Assembly (NCBI RefSeq): GCF_900545205.1
Contig: NZ_UQYC01000010.1
Location: 1-32,882 of the forward strand
DNA length: 32,882 nucleotides
Direction: 5' to 3'
Origin: an uncultured Veillonella sp.
Lineage (GTDB): Bacteria; Bacillota; Negativicutes; Veillonellales; Veillonellaceae
This document shows, piece by piece, positions 7,441 to 15,752 of this stretch. Within the stretch, counting starts at the first letter, position 1; each line of letters opens with the position of its first letter. The translations under genes and the position numbers were made by a program. The notes under the pieces are model-generated. The model did no database searches, was not told where the DNA came from, and was given only the letters and a program-made list of their open reading frames with translations.

Positions 7441-7485
7441 AATGATTAAAAGTTTATTATATTAATAATAATAGTTTTTATCATT
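7441..7485 (+). promoter_or_regulatory. AT-rich imperfect dyad before the peroxidase gene
   Basis: AATGAT and ATCATT mark the ends of a 45-base near-palindrome; its centre (7454–7468) is TTATTA-TAT-TAATAA. It ends just before the ribosome binding site. The centre resembles Fur/PerR-type operators, which would suit a haem peroxidase, but in such A+T-rich DNA the match may be chance. Confidence 0.3.
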
Positions 7486-7496
7486 AGGAGGTTCTT

Positions 7497-8438
7497 ATGG
7501 CAGTAGATGTTTCTAGAACACAAGATGTGTATAAAGATGCTGGACAAAGTGTTAACTTCACAACATTATTATTACATCGTAAAGATCGTGACGCTGAGCT
7601 AGAAGTAATTCAAGATATGGCGGACCGCATTCAAGCTATTAAACGCTCTGTTAGCATTCGTGCAAATGGTGAAGGTTTGGGCATTGCTTTTGGTTTCAGC
7701 CGTAAAGCATGGGATTATTTATTCCCTAATGCACCTGTACCAAAAGAGTTAGAAGACTTCCAAGGTATTAAAGGTGATAAACAAGACGTACCAGCTGTAG
7801 CAGCTGATTTATTCTTACATGTACGTTCCAATGATGAGTCCGTTACATATACTGTAGTGGATCAAATTATGGAGTTCTTACGTCCTATTACATTTGTAGT
7901 AGATGAAACTCATGGCTTCCATTATGAACAAGGTCGCGCCATCATTGATTTCGTAGATGGTACTGAAAACCCTGTTGGTCAAGAAGCTGTAGAGTGGGGC
8001 GTTATTGGCGATGAAGATCCTGAATTCATTAATGGCTCTTATGCATTTGCTCAAAAATATGAACACGATCTTGATGCGTGGCGTGCGCTTCCTACAGAAA
8101 TGCAAGAAAAGTTCATTGGCCGTCGTAAATTCAGCGATATTGAGTTAGAAGATGATGAAAAAGATCCAGCAGCTCATAATGTAGTGTCTCAAGATAATCG
8201 CGATGATAAAGAACATAAAATCGTGCGCATGAATGTACCATTTGCTCAACCGGGTCAAGGTGTACGCGGTACATACTTTATTGGCTATGCTCGTTACTGG
8301 GATGTAACTAAAACAATGCTTACTAATATGTTTACGCAAAATGATAAATTGCTTGATTATTCCAAACCTATTACAGGCATGCTCTTCTTCATTCCATCCC
8401 TTGATACATTGGATGCAATTGCAGAAGGCGAATTATAA
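7497..8438 (+). CDS. Dyp-type (dye-decolourising) haem peroxidase, B/YfeX-like
   Basis: This 313-residue protein fits the B-type Dyp family, which are cytosolic haem peroxidases. The distal motif FVDGTENP places the catalytic aspartate at D154. H227 is the likely haem ligand, and R244 and N246 (in IVRMNVPF) match the distal Arg and Asn. This spacing agrees closely with characterised DypB. There is no signal peptide, unlike EfeB-type relatives. Start ATG 7497 has AGGAGG upstream. It has no obvious operon partner, and no encapsulin gene is beside it. The physiological substrate is unknown; peroxide removal in an oxygen-exposed anaerobe is the simplest idea. Confidence 0.93.
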   Translation: MAVDVSRTQDVYKDAGQSVNFTTLLLHRKDRDAELEVIQDMADRIQAIKRSVSIRANGEGLGIAFGFSRKAWDYLFPNAPVPKELEDFQGIKGDKQDVPAVAADLFLHVRSNDESVTYTVVDQIMEFLRPITFVVDETHGFHYEQGRAIIDFVDGTENPVGQEAVEWGVIGDEDPEFINGSYAFAQKYEHDLDAWRALPTEMQEKFIGRRKFSDIELEDDEKDPAAHNVVSQDNRDDKEHKIVRMNVPFAQPGQGVRGTYFIGYARYWDVTKTMLTNMFTQNDKLLDYSKPITGMLFFIPSLDTLDAIAEGEL

Positions 8439-8534
8439 TCCGCATAGCTAGTTTATGCATGATTTATATGGTTTGTATGCTCAGTTTTGTTAGCAGCATA
8501 TAATTTGAGTGAAAATATCATATAAACTCTATAG

Positions 8535-8559
8535 AAGCGCTCCTTTTAGGGGCGCTTTT
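8535..8559 (+). terminator. Rho-independent terminator of the peroxidase gene
   Basis: AAGCGCTCC (8535–8543) pairs with GGGGCGCTT (8549–8557), with one G·T pair, around TTTTA; TT follows. Confidence 0.8.
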
Positions 8560-8560
8560 A

Positions 8561-8569
8561 TGCTATAAT
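8561..8569 (+). promoter_or_regulatory. Extended −10 promoter for thrC
   Basis: TGCTATAAT (8561–8569) is a full extended −10 element just after the preceding terminator. No −35 match is visible (it would fall in the terminator loop). The leader would be about 40 bases. Confidence 0.5.
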
Positions 8570-8618
8570 AAATCTATTAAACTCGTAAAATCCATTGTAG
8601 TTATGAATGAGGTATTCC

Positions 8619-10118
8619 ATGAATTATACTAGCACCCGCGGTACCGTTGCGGTAAATGAAACATATGCATTGTTGCACGGCTTGGCAGAGGATGGTGGTC
8701 TATATGTACCATCTTTATTCCCTACAAACTGCTTAACTTACAATGATGTGAAAGATAAAAATTATCAAGAGGTAGCAGCTATTGTATTATCTAAGTTGTT
8801 CCCATGCTTCTCTGAAGCTCATTTAAATGAAATGATCAATTCTGCATACTCTGATGCTAATTTCAGTACTCGTGATATTGCACCATTACATTCCTTATTA
8901 GAAAAGGTTTCTGTACTGGAATTATTCCACGGCCGTACACAAGCTTTCAAAGATATGGCGTTGTCCTTATTCCCATATCTATTGGTGGCGGCAAAAGAAG
9001 CAGAAGGTGAGAAAAAAGAGGTTCTTATCTTAACGGCTACATCTGGTGATACTGGTAAAGCAGCCCTTGAAGGCTTTAAAGATGTACCTGGTACACATAT
9101 CCAAGTATTCTACCCAACAGATGGTGTAAGTCCTATGCAAGCAGAACAAATGCAAAAGCAAGAAGGGAAGAACGTTAACGTAACGGCTATTCATGGTAAC
9201 TTTGATGATGCTCAACAATTCTTGAAACGCTTATTCGTTGATAAAGCTACAGCAGAAGAGGTTGCGGAAAAAGGTGTGATGTTCTCCAGTGCGAACTCCA
9301 TTAACATCGGCCGCTTGGCACCTCAAGTGGTGTACTATGTAAATGCCTATGCTGAGCTCGTAGCACAAGGTGCTATTCACGAAGACGAAGCTTTCAACGT
9401 AGTAGTGCCAACAGGTAACTTTGGTAATATCTTGGCTGCGTACTATGCTAAAAAAATGGGTATTCCTATTGGTAAATTGATTTGTGCATCCAACCAAAAC
9501 AATGTGCTCACTGAGTTCTTTGAAACTGGCACATACGATATGAATCGTCCATTCTATACAACGATTTCTCCATCTATGGATATTCTTGAATCCTCCAACT
9601 TTGAACGTTTCTTGTACTATATTTCTGGTGAAGATAGTGAACGTACCGCTGGTTGGATGAAAGATCTTAAAGCAACAGGTAAATTGACTGTAAATGAAGA
9701 AGAGTTCAGTCGTGTTAAAGCTAATTTCGCAGGTGCTTATGTTGATGACGAAGAAACAAAAGCCATCATTGAACAAGTGTACAACTCCTATGGTTATGTA
9801 ATGGACCCTCATACGGCGGTAGCTATGGGTGCATACATGAAGGAATTAGAAAAACATCCTGAAGATGGTGCACGCCATACAATTATTGCGTCTACTGCAC
9901 ATCCATTTAAATTCCCTACAGCCATTTGCGAGGCTTTAGATATCAAATTGGGTGATACACCGTATGAAAGCTTAGATAATATTTCTGCTGTAACGGGTGT
10001 AGCATTCCCTAAACAATTGGAAGCTTTGAAATCTAAACCATTGCGTTTCACAAAAGCAATCGATAAAGAGGATATGAAACAAGAAATTCTTGATTTTGTA
10101 GATACATTCTCTAAATAA
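8619..10118 (+). CDS. thrC: Threonine synthase
   Basis: This 499-residue PLP enzyme converts O-phosphohomoserine to threonine. The length fits the longer (fungal/proteobacterial-type) threonine synthases rather than the short plant/Bacillus type. It opens with the family's NYTSTRG motif, and ELFHGRTQAFKDMAL contains the PLP-binding lysine K111. TATSGDTGKAAL forms the phosphate-binding loop. The chosen start ATG 8619 follows GAGGT (8609–8613) by 5 bases; an in-frame ATG at 8607 overlaps that ribosome binding site. It is a single-gene unit with its own promoter and terminator; no other threonine pathway gene is adjacent. Confidence 0.96.
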   Translation: MNYTSTRGTVAVNETYALLHGLAEDGGLYVPSLFPTNCLTYNDVKDKNYQEVAAIVLSKLFPCFSEAHLNEMINSAYSDANFSTRDIAPLHSLLEKVSVLELFHGRTQAFKDMALSLFPYLLVAAKEAEGEKKEVLILTATSGDTGKAALEGFKDVPGTHIQVFYPTDGVSPMQAEQMQKQEGKNVNVTAIHGNFDDAQQFLKRLFVDKATAEEVAEKGVMFSSANSINIGRLAPQVVYYVNAYAELVAQGAIHEDEAFNVVVPTGNFGNILAAYYAKKMGIPIGKLICASNQNNVLTEFFETGTYDMNRPFYTTISPSMDILESSNFERFLYYISGEDSERTAGWMKDLKATGKLTVNEEEFSRVKANFAGAYVDDEETKAIIEQVYNSYGYVMDPHTAVAMGAYMKELEKHPEDGARHTIIASTAHPFKFPTAICEALDIKLGDTPYESLDNISAVTGVAFPKQLEALKSKPLRFTKAIDKEDMKQEILDFVDTFSK

Positions 10119-10122
10119 TACG

Positions 10123-10157
10123 ATGCCGCCTTTCGTTAGAAGGGCGGCATATATTTT
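10123..10157 (+). terminator. Terminator after thrC
   Basis: A 12-bp stem (10123–10134 with 10139–10150, one G·T pair) with GTTA loop is followed by ATATTTT. It starts 4 bases after the stop codon. Confidence 0.8.
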
Positions 10158-10261
10158 GGCTTTGTGAACTCTGTATCTTCTGTATATCGGATTGCTTATA
10201 TAGATAATACAGGACAGTAATTATGTAGTTACATTATAGTAGAAGTGTATAGGGAGGTAGT

Positions 10262-11149
10262 ATGGCTAAAAAAGGCCTTATGTACGCATTGTTATCGGCT
10301 CTTTTGTTGAGTACAATGAATTTATTCGTAAAGATGCTAGGCTCTAATATTCCTTCTGGGGAAATTGCCTTTTTCCGTGGCTTATTTGGTACTGTAGCGG
10401 TTCTTATCGTTATGTATACCCAAGGCATCCGATTCTCTAAAGAGGATAGAGGACATCTACTAATGCGCGGTTTATACGGCGGCTTTGGCATGGTTTGTAA
10501 CTTTATTGCCTTAGTGCATTTAAAGTTATCTGATGCAACGATTTTATTTCAAACATCAGGTATATTTGTATTGATATTTAGCGCCTTATTTCTTAAAGAA
10601 CGGGTACCTAAAGGGGCTGGGAAATGGCTTCTTTTGATCTTTGTAGCTGTAATGGTTATGGTAAATCCATTTAGCTTTACTGGCTTTACTTGGTTTGCCT
10701 TAGTAGCTATTTTAGGGGCTGCTTTATCTGCGGCTGCGTATACAACGATTCGCCTTATATCTAAGCGAGGTAAACATAGTAATTTTGAAATTATGGCGTA
10801 TTTTATGATTACAGGTATGATTGCAGGACTTGTTACAACTGACAAACTCGTTATGCCTCAAGGCACAGATTGGCTTATCATCTTGGCGATTGGTGGTATT
10901 AGTGTAGTGGCTCAGTTCTTCTTGACTGGTGCCTTTGTTACAACTAATGCTGTAGTGGCTCAATTTCTACAATATGTTGGCGTATTCATTAGTTCCTTCT
11001 ATGGATTTCTGTTCTTTGGTGAAAGCTTATCCATCGAAACCGTTGGGGCTGGTATTGCCATGTTTGTGTCCTCTGTTATGCTAGCACGCCTTAAAGAGCA
11101 AAGTGGTCCTTTGCGTGAAGGCAAGGTTATAGAGGATAAAATTAAATAA
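10262..11149 (+). CDS. EamA/DMT-family transporter
   Basis: This 295-residue membrane protein has ten predicted hydrophobic segments in two EamA repeats, as usual for the drug/metabolite transporter superfamily. The first repeat holds the typical FFRGLFG segment near residues 37–43 and ends with ALFLKERVP; the second ends with FFGESLS and the GAGIAMFVSSV segment. Members export amino acids, metabolites or drugs, or import nucleosides; the substrate cannot be assigned. Start ATG 10262 has GGGAGG upstream. It lies directly after thrC but is separated from it by a terminator, so a threonine export role is only a guess. The C-terminus is a short charged tail. Confidence 0.88.
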   Translation: MAKKGLMYALLSALLLSTMNLFVKMLGSNIPSGEIAFFRGLFGTVAVLIVMYTQGIRFSKEDRGHLLMRGLYGGFGMVCNFIALVHLKLSDATILFQTSGIFVLIFSALFLKERVPKGAGKWLLLIFVAVMVMVNPFSFTGFTWFALVAILGAALSAAAYTTIRLISKRGKHSNFEIMAYFMITGMIAGLVTTDKLVMPQGTDWLIILAIGGISVVAQFFLTGAFVTTNAVVAQFLQYVGVFISSFYGFLFFGESLSIETVGAGIAMFVSSVMLARLKEQSGPLREGKVIEDKIK

Positions 11150-11189
11150 ATGTCGAATATATACAATATCAAACGTTGTATGACAGTGG

Positions 11190-11222
11190 GGGTGCTGATC
11201 ACATTCGTGATTGGCACCTTTT
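11190..11222 (+). terminator. Terminator after the EamA gene
   Basis: GGTGC (11191–11195) pairs with GCACC (11214–11218); an inner GATCAC/GTGATT stem extends it. TTTT follows. Confidence 0.8.
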
Positions 11223-11324
11223 AACATGGTGCGAAAAGTACGCATAAACACTGATTTATTACAATTTTAGATAGATCTATGAAAAACTATATTAAATAAA
11301 TTCGAAAAACTACATCGAAAAATA

Positions 11325-11353
11325 TTGACATCTCTTCATCTTTCCTTTATGAT
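11325..11353 (+). promoter_or_regulatory. Consensus promoter of mscL
   Basis: TTGACA (11325–11330), 17 bases, TATGAT (11348–11353). Upstream lie three GAAAAA-containing repeats (11281, 11304 and 11317), A-rich enough to act as an UP-like element. The leader is about 47 bases. Confidence 0.85.
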
Positions 11354-11406
11354 TAGTACAGTTATTAACGCATTCTCAATTAAGTGTATCTAGGAGTAGT
11401 GAGAAC

Positions 11407-11874
11407 ATGAAAGAATTTTTGAACGATTTTAAAGCTTTTGCATTCAAAGGTAACATGATGGACCTAGCTATTGGTATGATTATTGGTGCTGCTTTCACAG
11501 CGTTGGTTAACTCCGTTGTAAGCAACTTGTTCATGCCTATTATCAGCTTGTTCACAGGCGGTATTGATTTCAGTAACTTGTACTTGCCATTAAATGCTGC
11601 ATCTAAAGATGCATTCATGGCTGGTGCTGATATTAATACAGCTCGTGCAGTTGGTTCTGTATTGCCATACGGTACATTCATTACTGATTTGATTCAATTC
11701 TTAATCTTGGCGTTCGTTGTATTCTTGATGGTTCGCGCATTAGCTAAAATGATGAAAAGTGCGAAAGAAGAAGAGGCAGCTGAAGCACCTACAACTAAAG
11801 AATGTCCATTCTGTAAAACAGAAATTCACATTGATGCAGTTAAATGTCCTAACTGTACAGCAGATTTGAAATAA
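11407..11874 (+). CDS. mscL: Large-conductance mechanosensitive channel with C-terminal zinc ribbon
   Basis: This is a MscL channel that opens under membrane tension to release solutes during osmotic downshock. The N-terminal amphipathic helix and first membrane helix (FKAFAFKGNMMDLAIGMIIG, about 8–27) and the second helix (about 92–112) are typical. The protein is 155 residues, longer than the usual 120–150. The cytoplasmic end, after an acidic Glu/Ala linker, carries CPFC (C133, C136) and CPNC (C147, C150), a four-cysteine zinc-ribbon pattern absent from E. coli MscL. The ribbon may modulate gating or assembly through metal or redox state (inference). It is a monocistronic unit with a very strong promoter and terminator. 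Confidence 0.95.
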   Translation: MKEFLNDFKAFAFKGNMMDLAIGMIIGAAFTALVNSVVSNLFMPIISLFTGGIDFSNLYLPLNAASKDAFMAGADINTARAVGSVLPYGTFITDLIQFLILAFVVFLMVRALAKMMKSAKEEEAAEAPTTKECPFCKTEIHIDAVKCPNCTADLK

Positions 11875-11893
11875 TTCAAATTTAAAGCTACAT

Positions 11894-11925
11894 AAAAGGA
11901 GTAAGGCCTAGGCCTTACTCCTTTT
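11894..11925 (+). terminator. Rho-independent terminator of mscL
   Basis: AAAAGGAGTAAGG (from 11894) pairs with CCTTACTCCTTTT (to 11924) around a central CCTAGG palindrome, followed by T. Confidence 0.92.
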
Positions 11926-12045
11926 TGTTGTATTACGCCAGCTTTCTAGTATAAAATATAAGTATATAATAGAAATATATAATATTAACTTTAACGCGAA
12001 ATTCTTGAGCGTGTATTATAAGACGTTTTTGGAGGACTTATACAT

Positions 12046-13095
12046 ATGGAAAAAAAACCTCTAGTTGTTGTAAACGGTTTAGTCCGTAAAGATGCAATTG
12101 CTTATTTAAAAGAGCATGTAGATGTGCGCCAATGGACTGAAAAGACTGTAATGCCTCGTGAGACATTAAAGGAATGGCTCGTTGATGCGGATGGTTTGTG
12201 GTGTGTTCGCCCTTTAGATGTAGACGGTGATCTTGTAAAAAATACACCTAATTTAAAGGTTATTGCTCAAGCAGCTGTGGGTTATGATAATGTAAAAATT
12301 GATGAATTAACGGCAGCAGGTATTCCTTATGGCAATACGCCAGGTGTTCTTAATGAAACCGTAGCAGAGCTTGCTTTTACATTGATTGCCACTGCTAGTC
12401 GTCGTATTCTGGAAAATGCTAATTTCGTAAAAGAAGGACGTTGGGCTCAAAGACCATCGAATATTAAAGGCTTTGATTTGAGTCGCCGTACCCTTGGCAT
12501 TATTGGGATGGGGGCTATTGGTGTATCTATTTCTCGTCGTGCTCGTGCCTTTGGTATGACTGTGGTATACCATAATCGTAATCAGCGTATTGATGACAAG
12601 ATTCATAAAACTACGTATATGGAATTAGATGACTTGTTAGCTACTAGTGATGTAGTTTGTGTGATGGCTCCACTAACAGATGAAACATATCACATGTGTG
12701 ATGAAGCATTCTTCAAAAAAATGAAGAATACTGCTTTGTTTGTTAATGTTGGCCGTGGACCTATCGTTGATACAGATGCTTTGATTAATGCCTTAAAAAC
12801 AGGTGAAATCGATTACGCAGCACTTGACGTAACTGATCCAGAGCCATTGCCAGCAGATCATCCATTATTGGATGTTGAGAACTGTCTTATCGTACCACAT
12901 ATTGGTTCTTATACTGATCGTACGCGTTATGATATGTCTATTTTGACAGCTGACAATATTATTGCTGGCGTTCATAAGAAACCATTAAAGACCTGTGTTA
13001 ATGAAGAAGTTAACTATAAGAAACCAGAAATGGATGTAGAGTCTGCCTTAGAAGAGCTTAAAAAAGCTGGTATAGACTTAGCTGATTTCGACTAA
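12046..13095 (+). CDS. D-isomer-specific 2-hydroxyacid dehydrogenase
   Basis: This 349-residue NAD(P)-dependent enzyme belongs to the D-2-hydroxyacid dehydrogenase family, acting on substrates such as glyoxylate, hydroxypyruvate, gluconate or D-glycerate. The Rossmann motif GMGAIG is at 154–159; the catalytic triad is R237 (NVGRGPIVD), E266 (DPEPLP) and H285 (VPHIGS). HNRNQ after the second strand suggests room for NADP, as in glyoxylate reductases. Beyond the usual end there is a tail of about 35 residues, rich in Glu and Lys. Start ATG 12046 has GGAGG 13 bases upstream. glnS follows after 82 bases without a visible terminator. The precise substrate is undetermined. Confidence 0.9.
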   Translation: MEKKPLVVVNGLVRKDAIAYLKEHVDVRQWTEKTVMPRETLKEWLVDADGLWCVRPLDVDGDLVKNTPNLKVIAQAAVGYDNVKIDELTAAGIPYGNTPGVLNETVAELAFTLIATASRRILENANFVKEGRWAQRPSNIKGFDLSRRTLGIIGMGAIGVSISRRARAFGMTVVYHNRNQRIDDKIHKTTYMELDDLLATSDVVCVMAPLTDETYHMCDEAFFKKMKNTALFVNVGRGPIVDTDALINALKTGEIDYAALDVTDPEPLPADHPLLDVENCLIVPHIGSYTDRTRYDMSILTADNIIAGVHKKPLKTCVNEEVNYKKPEMDVESALEELKKAGIDLADFD

Positions 13096-13177
13096 TATCA
13101 CAAGACCTCAAAAGATATGCGGTATTATGCAAAATATGGTAAAATAAAAGAATATTTATCCTATGGAGGTTAGAACG

Positions 13178-14866
13178 TTGGAACATAAAGATATTGAAAA
13201 AACTGTAGCTCCTGAAGAAGTTGTATCTGTTAACTTTATCGAAGCTATCATCAACAAAGATAACGAAACTGGCAAATACGGTGGTCGTGTGTTAACTCGC
13301 TTCCCACCAGAACCAAATGGTTACTTACATATTGGTCATGCTAAATCTATTTGTCTTAACTTTGGTATTGGCAAACAGTACAATGGCTTAACAAATCTTC
13401 GTTTTGATGATACGAATCCTGCAAAAGAAGATGTTGAATACGTAAACTCCATCATGGAAGATGTAAAATGGCTCGGCTTTGATTGGGCTGATGAACCACG
13501 TTATGCATCTGACTATTTTGGTCAAATGTACGAATATGCTAAGAAATTAATCACTCTTGGCAAAGCGTATGTAGATGATCAAACGGCTGATGAAATTAAA
13601 CAAACCCGTGGCGATTTCTCTACACCTGGTGTTAATAGCCCATACCGCGATCGTAGCGTAGAAGAAAACTTGAAACTCTTCGAAGAAATGAAAGATGGTA
13701 AATACGCTGATGGTGAAAAGGTATTGCGTGCAAAAATCGACATGGCCCATCCTAATATCGTTATGCGCGACCCTGTTCTTTATCGTATTGTAAATGCAGA
13801 ACATCATAACACAGGCAATGAGTGGAAGATTTACCCTATGTATGACTTTGCTCATCCTATTGAAGATGCTATTGAACGTGTTACACACTCTATCTGTACT
13901 TTAGAGTTTGAAGTTCATCGTCCATTGTATGATTGGGTACTTGAGGATTGGGATGATACTGAAATTCCGCAACAAATTGAGTTTGCTCGTTTAAATGTAA
14001 CTAAAATGGTTATGTCCAAACGTAAATTGCGTGCACTTGTGGAAGCTGGTCTCGTAGCTGGCTGGGATGATCCTCGTATGCCTACTATTTCTGGTTTACG
14101 TCGTCGTGGTTACACGCCAGAAGCAATTCGTGATTTCTGTGATCGCATTGGCGTCGCTAAAGCTGATAGCGTTGTTGATATTGCTTTGCTTGAGTTCTGT
14201 ATCCGTGAAGATTTAAAACTCAAAGCTACACGTCCTATGGTAGTTATTGATCCTGTGAAAGTTGTTATTACGAACTATCCAGAAGGTCAAACTGAACTTT
14301 GCACAGTTGAAAATAATCCAGAAAATGAAGAGTTGGGTAACCGTGAAGTTGTATTCGGTCGTGAAATCTACATTGAACGCAATGACTTTATGGAAGAGCC
14401 AGTTAAGAAATTCTTCCGCTTGGCACCAGGTAAAGAAGTACGCTTAAAAGGTGCATACTTCATTACATGTACTGATGTTATTAAAGATGAAAATGGCAAT
14501 ATTACAGAAATACACTGTACATATGATCCAGAAACTAAGAGCGGTAGCGGTTGCACTCGTAAGGTAAAAGGGACATTGCACTGGGTTGAAGCATCTACTG
14601 CAGTAGATATTGAATCTCGCTTATATGATTATTTACTTAAAGAAGATTCCGATGGTAAAGACTTCTTGGGCGATTTCAACCATGACTCCTTACAAGTATT
14701 CCATAGTAAAGGTGAAGCATGTCTTGCTAATACTGTACCAGGAGACCATTTCCAATTCTTGCGCCAAGGTTACTTTGTAACTGATAAAGATAGCACACCA
14801 AATCATATCGTAATGAACCGTATTGTTGGTTTACGCGATAGCTGGGCTAAGGCACAAAAGAAATAA
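13178..14866 (+). CDS. glnS: Glutaminyl-tRNA synthetase
   Basis: This 562-residue class I aminoacyl-tRNA synthetase charges tRNA-Gln directly. PPEPNGYLHIGHAKS contains HIGH at 51–54; the KMSKS-type motif is VMSK (residues 278–281). The two C-terminal beta-barrel anticodon-binding domains are present, with full bacterial length. I chose TTG 13178 as start because GGAGG (13165–13169) sits 8 bases before it. The ATG at 13163 overlaps that same ribosome binding site and has no other. Many Firmicutes lack GlnRS and use the amidotransferase route, so its presence suggests an acquired gene in the lineage's past (inference). Confidence 0.95.
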   Translation: MEHKDIEKTVAPEEVVSVNFIEAIINKDNETGKYGGRVLTRFPPEPNGYLHIGHAKSICLNFGIGKQYNGLTNLRFDDTNPAKEDVEYVNSIMEDVKWLGFDWADEPRYASDYFGQMYEYAKKLITLGKAYVDDQTADEIKQTRGDFSTPGVNSPYRDRSVEENLKLFEEMKDGKYADGEKVLRAKIDMAHPNIVMRDPVLYRIVNAEHHNTGNEWKIYPMYDFAHPIEDAIERVTHSICTLEFEVHRPLYDWVLEDWDDTEIPQQIEFARLNVTKMVMSKRKLRALVEAGLVAGWDDPRMPTISGLRRRGYTPEAIRDFCDRIGVAKADSVVDIALLEFCIREDLKLKATRPMVVIDPVKVVITNYPEGQTELCTVENNPENEELGNREVVFGREIYIERNDFMEEPVKKFFRLAPGKEVRLKGAYFITCTDVIKDENGNITEIHCTYDPETKSGSGCTRKVKGTLHWVEASTAVDIESRLYDYLLKEDSDGKDFLGDFNHDSLQVFHSKGEACLANTVPGDHFQFLRQGYFVTDKDSTPNHIVMNRIVGLRDSWAKAQKK

Positions 14867-14900
14867 TTTAGTCAGTCATATACGTTGCTAAGATAATGAT

Positions 14901-14930
14901 AAAGAACCGCTCCACTAAGGGCGGTTCTTT
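14901..14930 (+). terminator. Terminator after glnS
   Basis: AAAGAACCGC (14901–14910) pairs perfectly with GCGGTTCTTT (14921–14930), with two extra inner pairs. The T run is only the three bases at the stem base. Confidence 0.82.
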
Positions 14931-14994
14931 ACTACTGTGTTGTTACTATAAATGTTGAGTGTTTGTGACATTAACATTTCACTAGAGGAGACAT

Positions 14995-15630
14995 ATGAAA
15001 AAATTAGTATTACTTGCTACTGCAGCTGCTGTATTAGTATCTGTTCCAGCAATAGGTTCTGCAGCAAACATTAAGTCCGTTTTGAATAAAAGTCAAACTG
15101 TAACATATCAAGGTGTTAAATTATCTGAAGGTGTTACAATGTATCAAAATAATCCTAAAGCACTTTTTGCAGGCGATGCAAAAAAAGATATTAAATCTGT
15201 GCTTATAGAAGCGGGTGCTACCTCTGCTAATGTATATACATTGAATATTAAAAACGAAAATGAAATGAACTATGCTGTATATGGTGATGTAGTATTAGGA
15301 AAGCAATTATCTGGGCGCATGAGTGAAACTAAGCATGTCAATGCAGATCCATCTTCGCTAGGTGCACTTGCCTCTGCTATTAATAAGGGAGATAGTCCAA
15401 TCCTTGGTACTTTCACAGTTGTAACGCCATTAGCTAAACAAGGTAATGTATACGAAGGAACATTAAAATATAAAAGTGTAGCTAATAATAATTCTTATAA
15501 TGAAGTTTTACATATTAGCCTTTTTGATGATAAATATACTGGTCCGAATGCACGTTTTATAGCTATAAATGAAGCTAATGATGCTGCGATATTCCCTAAA
15601 GTTAAGACTTTGCTAACAGTAAAAAAATAA
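14995..15630 (+). CDS. Exported protein of unknown function
   Basis: This 211-residue protein starts with a clear Sec signal peptide: MKK, a hydrophobic core to about residue 18, and a signal peptidase I site after A23 or A24 (GSAA then N). There is no lipobox cysteine. The mature part, about 187 residues, is rich in Lys, Asn, Ser and Ala with alternating strand-like stretches and no cysteine. It would end up in the periplasm, or at the surface of this diderm lineage. I do not recognise a family. Start ATG 14995 follows GAGGAG. It sits alone between a terminator and the DUF3793 promoter region. Confidence 0.85.
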   Translation: MKKLVLLATAAAVLVSVPAIGSAANIKSVLNKSQTVTYQGVKLSEGVTMYQNNPKALFAGDAKKDIKSVLIEAGATSANVYTLNIKNENEMNYAVYGDVVLGKQLSGRMSETKHVNADPSSLGALASAINKGDSPILGTFTVVTPLAKQGNVYEGTLKYKSVANNNSYNEVLHISLFDDKYTGPNARFIAINEANDAAIFPKVKTLLTVKK

Positions 15631-15660
15631 ATAATTATTGAAAATATATATCAATTATTC

Positions 15661-15689
15661 TTGACAATTTTTCTCATCAAGAGTACTAT
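15661..15689 (+). promoter_or_regulatory. Promoter of the DUF3793–flavodoxin operon with repeated TTCTCAT motifs
   Basis: TTGACA (15661–15666), 17 bases, TACTAT (15684–15689). Two copies of TTCTCATnA (15671 and 15706) and two of AATTATTCT (15653 and 15701) surround the core. Read on the − strand they give GAGAATAATT, faintly like Fur-type sites. Iron control would suit a flavodoxin, but the match is weak. Confidence 0.6.
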
Positions 15690-15752
15690 TGGCATATAGG
15701 AATTATTCTCATTAGAGAAAGTTCTAACGATGTGCAACAGGCAGGTACTATT

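Noticed and set aside
7454..7468. Firm PerR or Fur box before the peroxidase gene
   Set aside because: The 6-3-6 palindrome is made only of A and T in an A+T-rich spacer and does not match either consensus closely; kept only as a low-confidence dyad.
9231..9812. Long open frame (193 codons) on the − strand inside thrC
   Set aside because: It lies fully antisense to a clear threonine synthase, its product has no recognisable domain and an odd Cys/His/Phe-rich composition, and it has no ribosome binding site I can support.
14262..14447. Small + strand frame inside glnS
   Set aside because: Out-of-frame within glutaminyl-tRNA synthetase, without a family match.
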